A stretch of 58,492 bases of DNA from an uncultured Desulfovibrio sp. Lineage in GTDB: Bacteria > Desulfobacterota > Desulfovibrionia > Desulfovibrionales > Desulfovibrionaceae. The position numbers and the translations under genes are program-made. The notes below the pieces were generated by a model. The model ran no database searches. It saw only the letters and a list, made by a program, of their open reading frames with translations, and was not told where the DNA came from. Where the stretch lies: contig NZ_CALUYG010000014.1 of NCBI RefSeq assembly GCF_944324935.1, positions 1-58,492 of the forward strand, written 5' to 3'. Below are positions 16,824 through 26,240 of this stretch, piece after piece (the first letter of the stretch is position 1; every line of letters starts with the position of its first letter).

Positions 16824-17393
16824 ATGGCCAAAGACTCGTCCATCGCTCCCAAGGAGCGGATCAACGTGACCTTCCGCCCCGCTACCGGTGGCGCGCAGGA
16901 AGAAATAGAACTGCCGCTCAAGGTCATGGTCGTGGGCGATTTTCTGCAGCGCCATGACGGCAGGCCGCTTATCGACAGAAAGCCCGTAAGCGTCAACAAG
17001 AACAATTTTGCCGACGTGATGGCAAAACAGAATCTGGAAGTACGGCTTGCGGTGCGTAACAGACTGACGGACAGCGAGGATCCCGGCGACTTGCCGGTCA
17101 CCCTTTCTTTCCAGAGCCTGCGCGACTTCGAGCCGGAGGGCGTGGCCCGTCAGATCCCCGAGATGAACAGCCTGCTCAAGCTGCGGGACGCGCTGATCTC
17201 GCTCAAGGGGCCCCTCGGCAATGCTCCCGCCTTTCGCGCCGCGCTGGAGGACGCCTTGCATGATGAACGCCAGCGCCGCCAGATCATGGAGGAACTCAAT
17301 CTTTCCCTTTCTGACGGGGAGTCCGGCAAGGGTTCCGCTCAACCGGGCGAGGATGCGTCCGGGGACGCCCCCTCCGGCGATAACGACAAATAA
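16824..17393 (+). CDS. tssB: TssB (VipA), contractile sheath small subunit
   Basis: 189 residues. TssB pairs with TssC to build the sheath that drives the tube outward. Family features are RINVTFRPATGG, the ELPLKVMVVGDF strand, RKPVSVNKNNFADVM, and the LRDFEPEGVARQIPE...LLKLRDAL helix; the VipA motif used by ClpV-type systems sits in this region. The charged Gly/Asp-rich tail is longer than usual. GGAGG lies 5 nt before the ATG. It precedes tssC by 26 nt. Confidence 0.95.
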   Translation: MAKDSSIAPKERINVTFRPATGGAQEEIELPLKVMVVGDFLQRHDGRPLIDRKPVSVNKNNFADVMAKQNLEVRLAVRNRLTDSEDPGDLPVTLSFQSLRDFEPEGVARQIPEMNSLLKLRDALISLKGPLGNAPAFRAALEDALHDERQRRQIMEELNLSLSDGESGKGSAQPGEDASGDAPSGDNDK

Positions 17394-17419
17394 CGGACGC
17401 CGCCAAGGAGCATGAACGC

Positions 17420-18895
17420 ATGAGCCAGTTGCAGGAGCAAACAAGCCAGTCCACAGGGTCTTCGCTGCTTGATTCCATCATCAGCCAGACCTCTCTGACG
17501 CCCGAGGACGAAGGATACGAGGCCGCCCGGCTGGGCATCAGCGCCTTCATCGAGGAGATGCTGAAGCCTGTCCACGCCGGCGAGAAAGTCCGCAAGGCGG
17601 CCGTTGACCACATGATCGCGGAGATCGACCGCCGTCTGTCCGCCCAGATGGACGAAGTGCTGCACGACAAGGTCTTTCAGGAAATGGAATCCGCCTGGCG
17701 CGGCCTGAAGCTGCTGGTGGACCGTACGGACTTCCGGGAAAACATCACCGTCGAGATGCTCAACATCACCAAGGACGAGCTTCTTGACGACTTTATCGAC
17801 TCGCCCGAGATCGCCCAGTCCAGCCTGTACAAGCAGATATACACGGCGGAATACGGCCAGTTCGGCGGGCATCCGGTAGGCGCCATCATCGGCAATTACT
17901 ATTTCACCCCCACCGCCATGGACATGCGCCTGCTCCAGAGCGTGGCCAGCGTGGCCACCATGGCGCACGCCCCCTTCATAGCTGCGGCCGCACCTTCCTT
18001 TTTCGGCCTGGGGGACGGCTCCTTCCAGCGCCTGCCCGCGCTCAAGGATCTTCAGGATATCTTCACCAGCCCCGCGTACACGAAGTGGAACGCCTTCCGC
18101 GAGTCGGAGGATTCCCGCTATGTGGGCCTGACCGTGCCCCGCTTTCTCCTGCGCCAGCCCTACGACCCGGAGGAAAACCCGGTCCGGGCCTTTGTCTACA
18201 AGGAGACCGTGGACGACAACCACACCAATTTCCTCTGGGGCAACACGGCCTTCGCCTTCGCCACGCGCCTTACCGACAGCTTCGCCCGTTACCGCTGGTG
18301 CGCCAACATCATCGGCCCCCGCTCCGGCGGCGCGGTGGAGGACCTGCCCATCCACCTCTACGAGAGCCTCGGCGACATCGAGATGAAGATTCCCACCGAA
18401 GTCCTCATTTCCGACCGTCGCGAATACGAACTGGCCGAACAGGGCTTCATTGCGCTGACCATGCGCAAGGGCTCGGACAATGCGGCTTTCTTCTCCGCCA
18501 ACTCCTGCCAGAAGCCCAAGTATTTCGGCATTTCCGAGGAAGGCAAGAACGCCGAGCTCAACTACCGTCTGGGCACGCAGCTGCCTTACCTGTTCATCAT
18601 TTCCCGCCTTGCCCACTACATCAAGGTGCTGCAGCGCGAAAACATCGGCTCGTGGAAGGAACGCTCGGATCTGGAAAGGGAGCTGAACACCTGGATCCGG
18701 CAATACGTCGCCGACCAGGAGAATCCCAGCGCCGATACCCGCAGCCGCCGTCCCCTGCGTGATGCGCGCATCGTGGTCTCGGACGTCGAAGGGGACCCGG
18801 GCTGGTATCGCGTCTCCTTGAGCGTGCGCCCGCACTTCAAGTATATGGGAGCCTACTTCACCCTTTCCCTCGTGGGCAAGCTGGAGAAGGAATAG
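17420..18895 (+). CDS. tssC: TssC (VipB), contractile sheath large subunit
   Basis: 491 residues, typical of the family. Its N-terminus interacts with ClpV after contraction. Seen are the VDHMIAEIDRRLSAQMDEVLH helix, the WRGLKLLVDRTDF motif, EYGQFGGHPVGAIIGNYYF, FIAAAAPSFFGL, PRFLLRQPYDPE and the C-terminal DPGWYRVSLSVRPHFKYMG. The signature is unambiguous and no key region is missing. Confidence 0.97.
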   Translation: MSQLQEQTSQSTGSSLLDSIISQTSLTPEDEGYEAARLGISAFIEEMLKPVHAGEKVRKAAVDHMIAEIDRRLSAQMDEVLHDKVFQEMESAWRGLKLLVDRTDFRENITVEMLNITKDELLDDFIDSPEIAQSSLYKQIYTAEYGQFGGHPVGAIIGNYYFTPTAMDMRLLQSVASVATMAHAPFIAAAAPSFFGLGDGSFQRLPALKDLQDIFTSPAYTKWNAFRESEDSRYVGLTVPRFLLRQPYDPEENPVRAFVYKETVDDNHTNFLWGNTAFAFATRLTDSFARYRWCANIIGPRSGGAVEDLPIHLYESLGDIEMKIPTEVLISDRREYELAEQGFIALTMRKGSDNAAFFSANSCQKPKYFGISEEGKNAELNYRLGTQLPYLFIISRLAHYIKVLQRENIGSWKERSDLERELNTWIRQYVADQENPSADTRSRRPLRDARIVVSDVEGDPGWYRVSLSVRPHFKYMGAYFTLSLVGKLEKE

Positions 18896-18896
18896 C

Positions 18897-19289
18897 ATGG
18901 CGGGGAGTCTGTTTGAACGGCTGACCCTGGGACAGGCCGGGGCGGACATGAGCGAGGACGAATCCATCCGCGGCAATCTGTCCCGCGTCCTCGGCGCGCG
19001 TCAGGGGGCCGTCCAGGCCCTGCCTTCTTACGGACTCCCCGACATCAATGATCTCACCCTGTCACGCTGCGAGCTGCAAAGCATGCTCAGCGCCGCCATC
19101 GAACGGCTTGTCGCCGATTATGAACCGCGCCTCCGCAATCCCCGCGTCGTCAGTCTGCCCATGCGGGAGGACGCGCCCTTTACGCTGTTCTTTTCCATCC
19201 AGGCGGAAAAGATACGGCATGACGGCCGCCTTGAACCCTGGACATGGACGGTATCCGTGGACGAGGGCAAATGCCGGAGCAGGACATGA
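18897..19289 (+). CDS. tssE: TssE, baseplate gp25-like protein
   Basis: 130 residues, homologous to phage T4 gp25, which nucleates the sheath. Visible motifs are SLFERLTLG at the start, NLSRVLGARQG, YGLPDIND and EPRLRNPRV; residues 75-130 form the compact gp25 fold (FTLFFSIQAEKI). It starts one base after the tssC stop and its TGA overlaps the tssF start (ATGA). Confidence 0.93.
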   Translation: MAGSLFERLTLGQAGADMSEDESIRGNLSRVLGARQGAVQALPSYGLPDINDLTLSRCELQSMLSAAIERLVADYEPRLRNPRVVSLPMREDAPFTLFFSIQAEKIRHDGRLEPWTWTVSVDEGKCRSRT

Positions 19290-21046
19290 GCATCAACCAC
19301 TATTATGAAAGGGAGCTGATCGCCCTGCGGACCCTGGGGCGGGAATTTGCCGCGAGCAACCCCGCTCTTGCGCCTTTTTTCAATACGCCCGGCAGGGACC
19401 CGGACGTGGAGCGCATCCTTGAGGGGGTCGCCTTTCTTACCGGCCGCCTGCGCGAAAAGCTGGACGACGAACTGCCGGAGATCACCTATACCCTGTTCAA
19501 TCTGCTCTGGCCCAACTATCTGCGGCAGCTGCCCGCCTGCAGCGTCATCCAGTTCCAGCCGTCGGAAGGGCTCTCCCGAAGCTCCTTCATCCCCCGGGGG
19601 GCCGCTGTGCTGTCGGAAGCCGTGGAGGGCACGCCATGCACGTTTCGCACGGCCTATGACACGGAAGTCATGCCCCTTGAGCTTGCCGAACTTTCCTTCA
19701 CCACACGGGACGGCGAGTCGGTCATGGCCTTGCGCTTTCGCAGCGAGAGCGCCACGCTGGACCAGATCGCGCCGCGCCGGCTGCGCCTTTTCCTGACCGG
19801 CGAGACGAGCATCGTGCATACCCTCTACTACATGCTTGTGCGCCGGCTGCGCTGCCTGCGCGTCCATGCCGTGGACGAGACGGGAAAGGACACGCGCCTT
19901 GCGGAATGGGAGCCCAACGTGCGCCCTGTGGGCTTCGCGCATGACGAGGTGCTCTATCCCTATCCGCCCAATTCCTTTCCCGGCTATCGCATCCTGCAGG
20001 AATATTTCTGTTTTCCCGAAAAATTCCATTTTCTCGACATCGACTTCGGCGAGAGCTTTACGGGAGACAACCTGAGCCGGGCCGGGAGCTGCCGGGAATT
20101 TGTCCTGCACTGCGTGCTGGAAGAGCTGCCGCCGAATTTTGAATCCTACTCCCGGGAAAACGTGCGCCTGTTCTGCACGCCCGTCATCAATCTCTTTGCC
20201 CGCTCCGCCTCGCCGCTCACCTGGGATCACAGGCAGACGGAATACCGCATCGTGCCCGACCCGAGGTTCCCCTATCATTATGCGGTTCACAGCGTCACGC
20301 ATGTGGAAAGCTGGGACACGGCGGGCAAGCGCCACAGGGAGTATCAGCCGTTCGAGTCCTTCGAGCACAAGCGGGGCGGCGGCAAGTCCGCCTATTACCG
20401 GCTGCGCGTCCAGCCCTCGGCCACGGACGAAAGCGTGGAAACCTATATTTCCCTCGTTGCCGATGACGATGGCGAATTGCCGCAAAGCGCCACCCTGTCC
20501 ATGGAGCTTGTCTGCACGAACCGCATGCTGCCCCTGCGGCTGGGCGTGGGCGACATCTGCCGCCCGTCGGACAGCGGCGATGCGGCCATACCCTTCACGA
20601 ACATCATCCCCGTCACCCCGCCTTTCGCGCCGCCGCTGGAAGGCGACGCCCTCTGGCGTCTCCTCTCCAACATGGCGCTCAACTATCTTCCGCTGACCAA
20701 CATCAACGCGCTGCGCGGCATCGTGGCCACCTACGATTTCCGCGCCCTGCATGACAGCCGCAGGGCGCGCGTGCTGGAAAGGATACTGGACGGCATGACC
20801 GGCATCCGCATGCAGGAGACGGACCGCATCCATGAAGGGCTCCCCCTGCGCGGCGCCATGACGGAACTTTCGCTTATGCTGCGCAGTTTTTCCTGTGAGG
20901 GGGAAATGTTCCTGTTCGCCTCCGCGCTCAATGAATTTCTGGCTCTCTACGCCACGGTGAACAGCTTCCACCAGCTCATCGTGCGCGAGGAAAAAAGCGG
21001 AGAAAGGTACATATGGCCGCCACGACTGGGCAAGCAGACGCTGTGA
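19286..21046 (+). CDS. tssF: TssF, baseplate wedge protein
   Basis: 586 residues. TssF with TssG forms the T6SS wedge (gp6-like). The start MSINHYYERELIAL is chosen because it overlaps the tssE stop and has GGAG upstream; earlier in-frame ATGs precede the conserved YYERELxxL start. Conserved FARSNPALAP-like (FAASNPALAPFFNTP), DPDVERILEGVAFLTGRLREKLDDE, LLWPNYLRQLPA and the C-terminal FLFASALNEFLALYATVNSFHQL are present. Confidence 0.95.
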   Translation: MSINHYYERELIALRTLGREFAASNPALAPFFNTPGRDPDVERILEGVAFLTGRLREKLDDELPEITYTLFNLLWPNYLRQLPACSVIQFQPSEGLSRSSFIPRGAAVLSEAVEGTPCTFRTAYDTEVMPLELAELSFTTRDGESVMALRFRSESATLDQIAPRRLRLFLTGETSIVHTLYYMLVRRLRCLRVHAVDETGKDTRLAEWEPNVRPVGFAHDEVLYPYPPNSFPGYRILQEYFCFPEKFHFLDIDFGESFTGDNLSRAGSCREFVLHCVLEELPPNFESYSRENVRLFCTPVINLFARSASPLTWDHRQTEYRIVPDPRFPYHYAVHSVTHVESWDTAGKRHREYQPFESFEHKRGGGKSAYYRLRVQPSATDESVETYISLVADDDGELPQSATLSMELVCTNRMLPLRLGVGDICRPSDSGDAAIPFTNIIPVTPPFAPPLEGDALWRLLSNMALNYLPLTNINALRGIVATYDFRALHDSRRARVLERILDGMTGIRMQETDRIHEGLPLRGAMTELSLMLRSFSCEGEMFLFASALNEFLALYATVNSFHQLIVREEKSGERYIWPPRLGKQTL

Positions 21047-22068
21047 TGGCGCCGGCGGCCATCCCCGCCCGTCAGCGAAAGGGAAAAACCGCCGTCTACA
21101 GCAGGCTTGAGGAATCTCCCGGCAGCTTCGCCTTTGCCCAGGCCGTGCGCATGGTGCGCCGCTATCTGGCCGGCCAGGGGGTCGGCGCGCCGGAAAAGGC
21201 CCTGCGCTTTCGCGTCAATCCCAATCTCTCCTTTCCGCCGGGAGACATGGAAAGCCTGACTTTCAGCGGGCAGGGCGAGGACACACGGGCCATACTGACG
21301 CTCAACCTCATGGGGCTGCATGGCGCGGCGTCTCCGCTGCCCGTCCATTTTTCCGAACATGTGGCCCAGCACCAGGATGATGCCGATGCGCTGCGGGATT
21401 TTTTCGACATCTTCAACCATGAGTTCATCGACATCCTGTATGGCGCATGGTGCAAGTACCGCTATTACCTGCAATATCAGGACGGCGCGACGGATGCGCT
21501 CTCGCGACGCTTCCTCGGCTTCATCGGCATGGGCTACGAGCAGCTGCGCGGGAAGGAAGGGCTCAACTGGTCGCGTCTGCTGGCCTATATGGGGCTTATC
21601 GCCTTCAAGAGCGATGCGGCCGGCTCGCTGGAAAGCACCCTGCGCCACTATTTTTCCCACGAGGCGGTGCATGTGGTCCAATGCATACGCCGCACCGTGC
21701 GCATCCCCGAAGATCAGCTCTGCCGCCTCGGCACAGCCAATTGCCGTCTGGAAGGGGACTGCCTGCTGGGCGAATATGTTGCCGATCAGACGGGCAAGTT
21801 CCGCATCCTCATTGCCGACCTCTCGTGGCAGCGATTCAATGCCTTTCTGCCGGATCAGGCCATTTTCGCCGAGCTCGCCATGCTGGTGAAGATGGTCCTG
21901 CGCTCCCGCCTGCAATTTGACGTCGAGTTGCGCCTGCGTCCAGAGGAGATCCGTCCTCTCACCATCGGCGATGCCTCGGAAACGCGGCTCGGCTGGTCCT
22001 CCTGGCTGGGAGACGGCGGCGACGGCATCGTGATTCTGGAACCGGGCTATCAGGAGAACCTATGGTAA
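21013..22068 (+). CDS. tssG: TssG, baseplate wedge protein
   Basis: 351 residues. It partners TssF in the wedge. Motifs are SFAFAQAVRMVRRYL, LRFRVNPNLSFPPGDM, LNLMGLHGAASPLPVHFSE, DFFDIFNHEFIDILY, and the C-terminal RLGWSSWLG. The first ATG, with AGAAAGG before it, lies inside the end of tssF (34-nt overlap). The C-terminus overlaps the ClpV start by 7 nt. Confidence 0.94.
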   Translation: MAATTGQADAVMAPAAIPARQRKGKTAVYSRLEESPGSFAFAQAVRMVRRYLAGQGVGAPEKALRFRVNPNLSFPPGDMESLTFSGQGEDTRAILTLNLMGLHGAASPLPVHFSEHVAQHQDDADALRDFFDIFNHEFIDILYGAWCKYRYYLQYQDGATDALSRRFLGFIGMGYEQLRGKEGLNWSRLLAYMGLIAFKSDAAGSLESTLRHYFSHEAVHVVQCIRRTVRIPEDQLCRLGTANCRLEGDCLLGEYVADQTGKFRILIADLSWQRFNAFLPDQAIFAELAMLVKMVLRSRLQFDVELRLRPEEIRPLTIGDASETRLGWSSWLGDGGDGIVILEPGYQENLW

Positions 22069-24725
22069 ACATGAATCTTTCCGCGTTGATCACAGCTCTC
22101 GACGCCACCTGTCGCGATGCGCTGGAGGATGCCGCCGCCCTGTGCGTCAGCCGGGGCGGGCACGAAATCGGTCTGGAAGACTATCTGGAGAAACTGCTCG
22201 ACACGCGCGAGATGCGCGATCTGGCCGCCCAGTTCGACCTGTCCCTCGACCGTCGCTCCCTGGCCGGCGGCAGACGTCCGCCGGAAAAGCCGCAGGGCCG
22301 GTCAGCGCCGGTTTTCGCGCCCCTGCTGATCGGGTTCATCCAGGAGGCCTACCTCATAGCCAGTCTTGAACTGGGCCGCGAACAGATCGACGTTTTTACC
22401 CTTGTGCTGGCGCTGCTGGTCAATCCGGCGCGTTACGGCATGCTGCCCTGTTTCCGCGAACTGAGCAACATCCCCGCCGATGCGCTGAAGCGCCTCATGG
22501 CGGGCCTGGGCGAGGCCTCCTCCGGCCGGCCGGCCGGGGCTTCCGCACCGCGCGGCGAGAGCTTCTTGCAAAAATACGCGACGGACTTCACGGAAGAAGC
22601 GCGCCGGCGGCACATCGACCCCGTCTTCGCCCGCGGCCCGCAGATCCGGCAGATGGTCGACATCCTTACCCGCCGCCGCAAGAACAATCCCATCCTCGTG
22701 GGCGATCCGGGCGTGGGCAAGACCGCCGTGGTCGAGGGACTGGCGCTGAAGATCGTTCAGGGCGACATGCCTGATGCCCTGGCGGGGACGCGCCTTGTCG
22801 GGCTGGACATGGGACGATTGCAGGCCGGAGCTTCCGTCAAGGGCGAATTTGAAAAACGCCTCAAGGGCGTCATTGACGAGATCAGGTCGTCCGAAACGCC
22901 CACCATCCTTTTCATCGATGAAGCGCATACCCTCGTCGGCTCGGGCAATGCCGCGGGCGGTGCCGATGGCGCCAATCTGCTCAAGCCCGCGCTGGCCAGA
23001 GGCGAAATGCGGACCATCGCCGCCACCACCTGGAGTGAATACAAAAAATATTTTGAAAAGGATGCGGCGCTGGCCCGGCGCTTCCAGCTCGTTCGTCTTG
23101 ATCAGCCCACACAGGAGGAGACGCTTGCCATCCTGCGCGGCCTGGTCCCCCATTACGAGCAGGCCCATCACGTCTATATCCGCGATGACGCCGTACGCGG
23201 CATAGCGGAACTCTCCACCCGCTACATCAGCGGCCGCCAGCAGCCGGACAAGGCGGTCGACCTGCTGGATACCGCCTGCGCCCGCGTCAAGGTCAGCCTG
23301 GGAGCGAAGCCGGCCCTCCTGAGCGCGCTGGAAGAAGAGCTGGCGGTCATCCAGCGCGAATTGCGGGCCCTGGAGCGCGACCAGAGCCACGGCGTCATAT
23401 CCGGCGATACTGAGGAGAGCGCCGCCCGCCATGCCCGCCTGAGAGGACAGGCCGCCCGGCTGACGGAGCGCATCGAGTCCCTATCTTCCCGCTGGAAGCG
23501 GGAAAAAGAGCTGGTAACGGCCATCCTGGCGCGGAGAAAGGCCGTGTTTGAGGCCGCTGAGACGTCGGAGACCGCCGAGCCGGACAGGCCGAAGGAACAG
23601 GCCGGAGAGACGCCCGCCGCCCCGGCTGAAGCGGTCTCCCCGGACGAGCTTGCCGCCCGCCTGCGGGACGAGCAGGGCGAGTCCCCTCTGGTCTTTTATG
23701 AGGTGACGCCCCAGCTGGTGGCCGAGATCGTGGCCGAATGGACGGGCATCCCGCTGGGCAAGCTGACGGAAGATGCGGCCAGCCGGCTCTCCCATCTCAA
23801 AAGCCACCTCATGCGCCGTATCCGCGGGCAGGATCACACCCTGGAGATGCTGGAAAAGGCCGTCCTTACCGCCCGCACCGGCCTGAACAATCCCCATGCG
23901 CCCACCGCCATTTTCCTGCTTGTGGGCCCCTCCGGGGTCGGCAAGACGGAGACCGCCCTGGCGATCGCCGATGAGCTTTATGGCGGCGAAGACATGCTGA
24001 TCAGCATCAATATGTCGGAATTTCAGGAAAAGCACACCATCTCCCGCCTTATCGGCTCGCCCCCGGGCTATGTGGGCTACGGCGAAGGCGGCAGACTCAC
24101 GGAAGCCGTACGCCGTCAGCCCTATTCCGTCGTGCTGTTCGACGAGGTGGAGAAGGCCCATCCCGATGTCCTCAATCTTTTTTATCAGATGTTCGACAAG
24201 GGCGTCCTCGTCGATGGAGAAGGCAGGGAAACGGATTTTCGCAATACGATGATCTTTCTGACCTCGAACCTGGGCAGCGACATCGTGGCGGCCCTGTGCG
24301 AAGGGGAGACGCCCCCGGACCCCGCCACGCTGGCGGAGGCCCTGCGCCCTGCCCTGACGCAGTTCTTTCGGCCCGCCCTGCTCGGTCGCATGACCATAGT
24401 GCCGTATGTGTCGCTGCGGCCGGACATCATGCGGGAACTTGTGGATATGAAGATCTCCCGCATCGCCGACCGCCTTTTCGCCCAGCACCGTATCCCCCTG
24501 CGCTGGAGCGGCGACGTCACCGCCTCCATTGCGGCAAGCTGCACGGTGACGGAGGCCGGCGCGCGCAATATCGATCACATCATCAACGCCTCCCTGCTGC
24601 CCAGGGTCGCCTCGGCGCTGCTTGCCGGCAGGGGGCGTCCCGGACATGCGCGGATATGTGTTGACCTGGACCAGGAGCGGGGAGGTTTCGTCTGCTCCAT
24701 GACGGGAAATGAGGGACGGGAATGA
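22062..24725 (+). CDS. tssH: TssH/ClpV AAA+ ATPase, sheath recycling
   Basis: 887 residues. ClpV disassembles contracted sheaths using ATP. An N-terminal Clp-N domain (~1-165) is followed by AAA1 with Walker A GDPGVGKT near 213 and Walker B ILFIDEAH, a coiled middle domain (~420-520), a Glu/Pro-rich linker, and AAA2 with GPSGVGKTE near 620 and VVLFDEVEKAHPDV. The sensor region TEAGARNIDHII fits ClpV/ClpB. Both nucleotide sites look intact. It overlaps tssG and the activator gene downstream (ATGA). A second ClpV lies at 46241. Confidence 0.95.
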   Translation: MVNMNLSALITALDATCRDALEDAAALCVSRGGHEIGLEDYLEKLLDTREMRDLAAQFDLSLDRRSLAGGRRPPEKPQGRSAPVFAPLLIGFIQEAYLIASLELGREQIDVFTLVLALLVNPARYGMLPCFRELSNIPADALKRLMAGLGEASSGRPAGASAPRGESFLQKYATDFTEEARRRHIDPVFARGPQIRQMVDILTRRRKNNPILVGDPGVGKTAVVEGLALKIVQGDMPDALAGTRLVGLDMGRLQAGASVKGEFEKRLKGVIDEIRSSETPTILFIDEAHTLVGSGNAAGGADGANLLKPALARGEMRTIAATTWSEYKKYFEKDAALARRFQLVRLDQPTQEETLAILRGLVPHYEQAHHVYIRDDAVRGIAELSTRYISGRQQPDKAVDLLDTACARVKVSLGAKPALLSALEEELAVIQRELRALERDQSHGVISGDTEESAARHARLRGQAARLTERIESLSSRWKREKELVTAILARRKAVFEAAETSETAEPDRPKEQAGETPAAPAEAVSPDELAARLRDEQGESPLVFYEVTPQLVAEIVAEWTGIPLGKLTEDAASRLSHLKSHLMRRIRGQDHTLEMLEKAVLTARTGLNNPHAPTAIFLLVGPSGVGKTETALAIADELYGGEDMLISINMSEFQEKHTISRLIGSPPGYVGYGEGGRLTEAVRRQPYSVVLFDEVEKAHPDVLNLFYQMFDKGVLVDGEGRETDFRNTMIFLTSNLGSDIVAALCEGETPPDPATLAEALRPALTQFFRPALLGRMTIVPYVSLRPDIMRELVDMKISRIADRLFAQHRIPLRWSGDVTASIAASCTVTEAGARNIDHIINASLLPRVASALLAGRGRPGHARICVDLDQERGGFVCSMTGNEGRE

Positions 24726-26200
24726 AGCCTCCGCTTCTGCTCTCCCTGTGTCAGCGCCTGCGGGAACAGGCCGGGGATCACGTCGCCATTTCCCGCGTGC
24801 TGGCGGAAAGCGTCCGCGAGCTGGAGGGCGCGCTGGCGGCGGGCGTCTATCTGCGGGACTACGCGGGCGAAACGCTGTTCCTTGCCGGCCAGTTCCCCGA
24901 AAGCGCCATTGGCGAGGACCCCCCCCGCCTCTCCGCCGAGAACTGGGACGATCCGCTCTGCTACTGCCTGCATACCGGCATGCCCGCCTCCTTCGCGCTG
25001 ACGGACGAGCTGCCCGAATCTGTACGGAACGTCTCCGCCTCCCCGGACATCCGCTCCTGTGGCGTCTACCCTGTTCCCGAGCTGGGTTCCGGCGGCATGG
25101 GGTGCGTGCTGGTTCTGTACCGCAGCCCGTCGCGCACATGCCGGACGGCCTGTCAGTATCTGTGCCTGTACGCCGGCGCGCTGCTCGAACTGGCGCGCGG
25201 CCGCAAGCAAAGCGGCTATGCCCTGCAAAGCCTGGAAAGAGAGATCAGACAACTGAAGGCGGACAAGAGCGCCAGACACGACCAGATGCTTGCCGGGAGC
25301 GGCCCCGCGGCGCGCAGCCTGTGCGAGGCCGTAGCCCGCGTGGGCGCATCCTCCGCTCCCCTGCTCATCACGGGCGAGACGGGCACGGGCAAAAGCCTGC
25401 TGGCCCGCATGGTGCATGACGCCGGCAACCGCCGCAACGGCCCCTTTCTCGCCATCAACTGCGGCGCGCTGACGGCAAGCCTTCTGGAGAGCGAGCTCTT
25501 CGGCCATGTCAAGGGCGCGTTCAGCGGAGCCGTCGCCTATCACAAGGGGCTTTTGCGAAGCGCCGACGGCGGGACGGTCTTTCTGGACGAGATCGGCGAA
25601 ATGCCGCCCTCTCTCCAGGTCGCGTTGCTTCAGGTCCTGCAGGACCACAAGGTACGGCCGGTGGGGGGCGCGACGTTCCACCCCGTCAATATGCGCATCA
25701 TCGCCGCCACGAACCGCGATCTGGAAGAAGCCATGAACGCGAACGCATTTCGCCGCGATCTCTATCACCGCCTGGCCGTCCTCACGATACACGTCCCTCC
25801 CCTGCGGGAACGCCGGGAGGATATCCTCGAACTCGCCTCACTGTTCCTCGAACGCGGCTGCGCCAAAGCCGGCCGGCCCACGCTGCGCCTGTCGCCGGAA
25901 GCCTGTCTTCTGCTGCTCGGCTATGGCTATCCCGGCAATATCCGCGAACTGGAAGCCATGATCGAGCAGGCGATCAACGCCACTCCTGCTGATTGCGTCG
26001 AACTGGGTGCCGACGATCTCGTCTCCCGGACAGGACGTGCGCTGCATCCCCTCTCCCTGTCGCATTTCCGGGAGATGCAGGAACGGTGGTTCATCCAGCA
26101 GACCATGAAACTTTACGATGGAGATATTCAGGCATGTTCCAGGGCCCTTGATGTTCACCCGCGCACCATTCGCCGCCGTTTGTCCTCCCTTCACCCTTGA
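24722..26200 (+). CDS. Sigma54-dependent transcriptional activator (VasH-like)
   Basis: 492 residues. Residues ~1-165 are a GAF-like sensor domain, ~195-425 the AAA+ domain and ~455-490 a Fis-type helix-turn-helix (QACSRALDVHPRTIRRRL). Walker A GETGTGKS lies near 217 and Walker B VFLDEIGEM near 283. The sigma54-contact loop, normally GAFTGA, reads GAFSGA at ~264-269, a conservative change at the residue that touches sigma54. VasH-type activators switch on T6SS genes, often hcp and vgrG units, with RpoN. It sits inside the operon, overlapping clpV. No clear -24/-12 site was seen in the window, so the targets may lie elsewhere. Confidence 0.9.
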   Translation: MKPPLLLSLCQRLREQAGDHVAISRVLAESVRELEGALAAGVYLRDYAGETLFLAGQFPESAIGEDPPRLSAENWDDPLCYCLHTGMPASFALTDELPESVRNVSASPDIRSCGVYPVPELGSGGMGCVLVLYRSPSRTCRTACQYLCLYAGALLELARGRKQSGYALQSLEREIRQLKADKSARHDQMLAGSGPAARSLCEAVARVGASSAPLLITGETGTGKSLLARMVHDAGNRRNGPFLAINCGALTASLLESELFGHVKGAFSGAVAYHKGLLRSADGGTVFLDEIGEMPPSLQVALLQVLQDHKVRPVGGATFHPVNMRIIAATNRDLEEAMNANAFRRDLYHRLAVLTIHVPPLRERREDILELASLFLERGCAKAGRPTLRLSPEACLLLLGYGYPGNIRELEAMIEQAINATPADCVELGADDLVSRTGRALHPLSLSHFREMQERWFIQQTMKLYDGDIQACSRALDVHPRTIRRRLSSLHP

Positions 26201-26240
26201 TGAAGGCCTTGCGGCAATGTGGACATAAAGGAGGATATTC

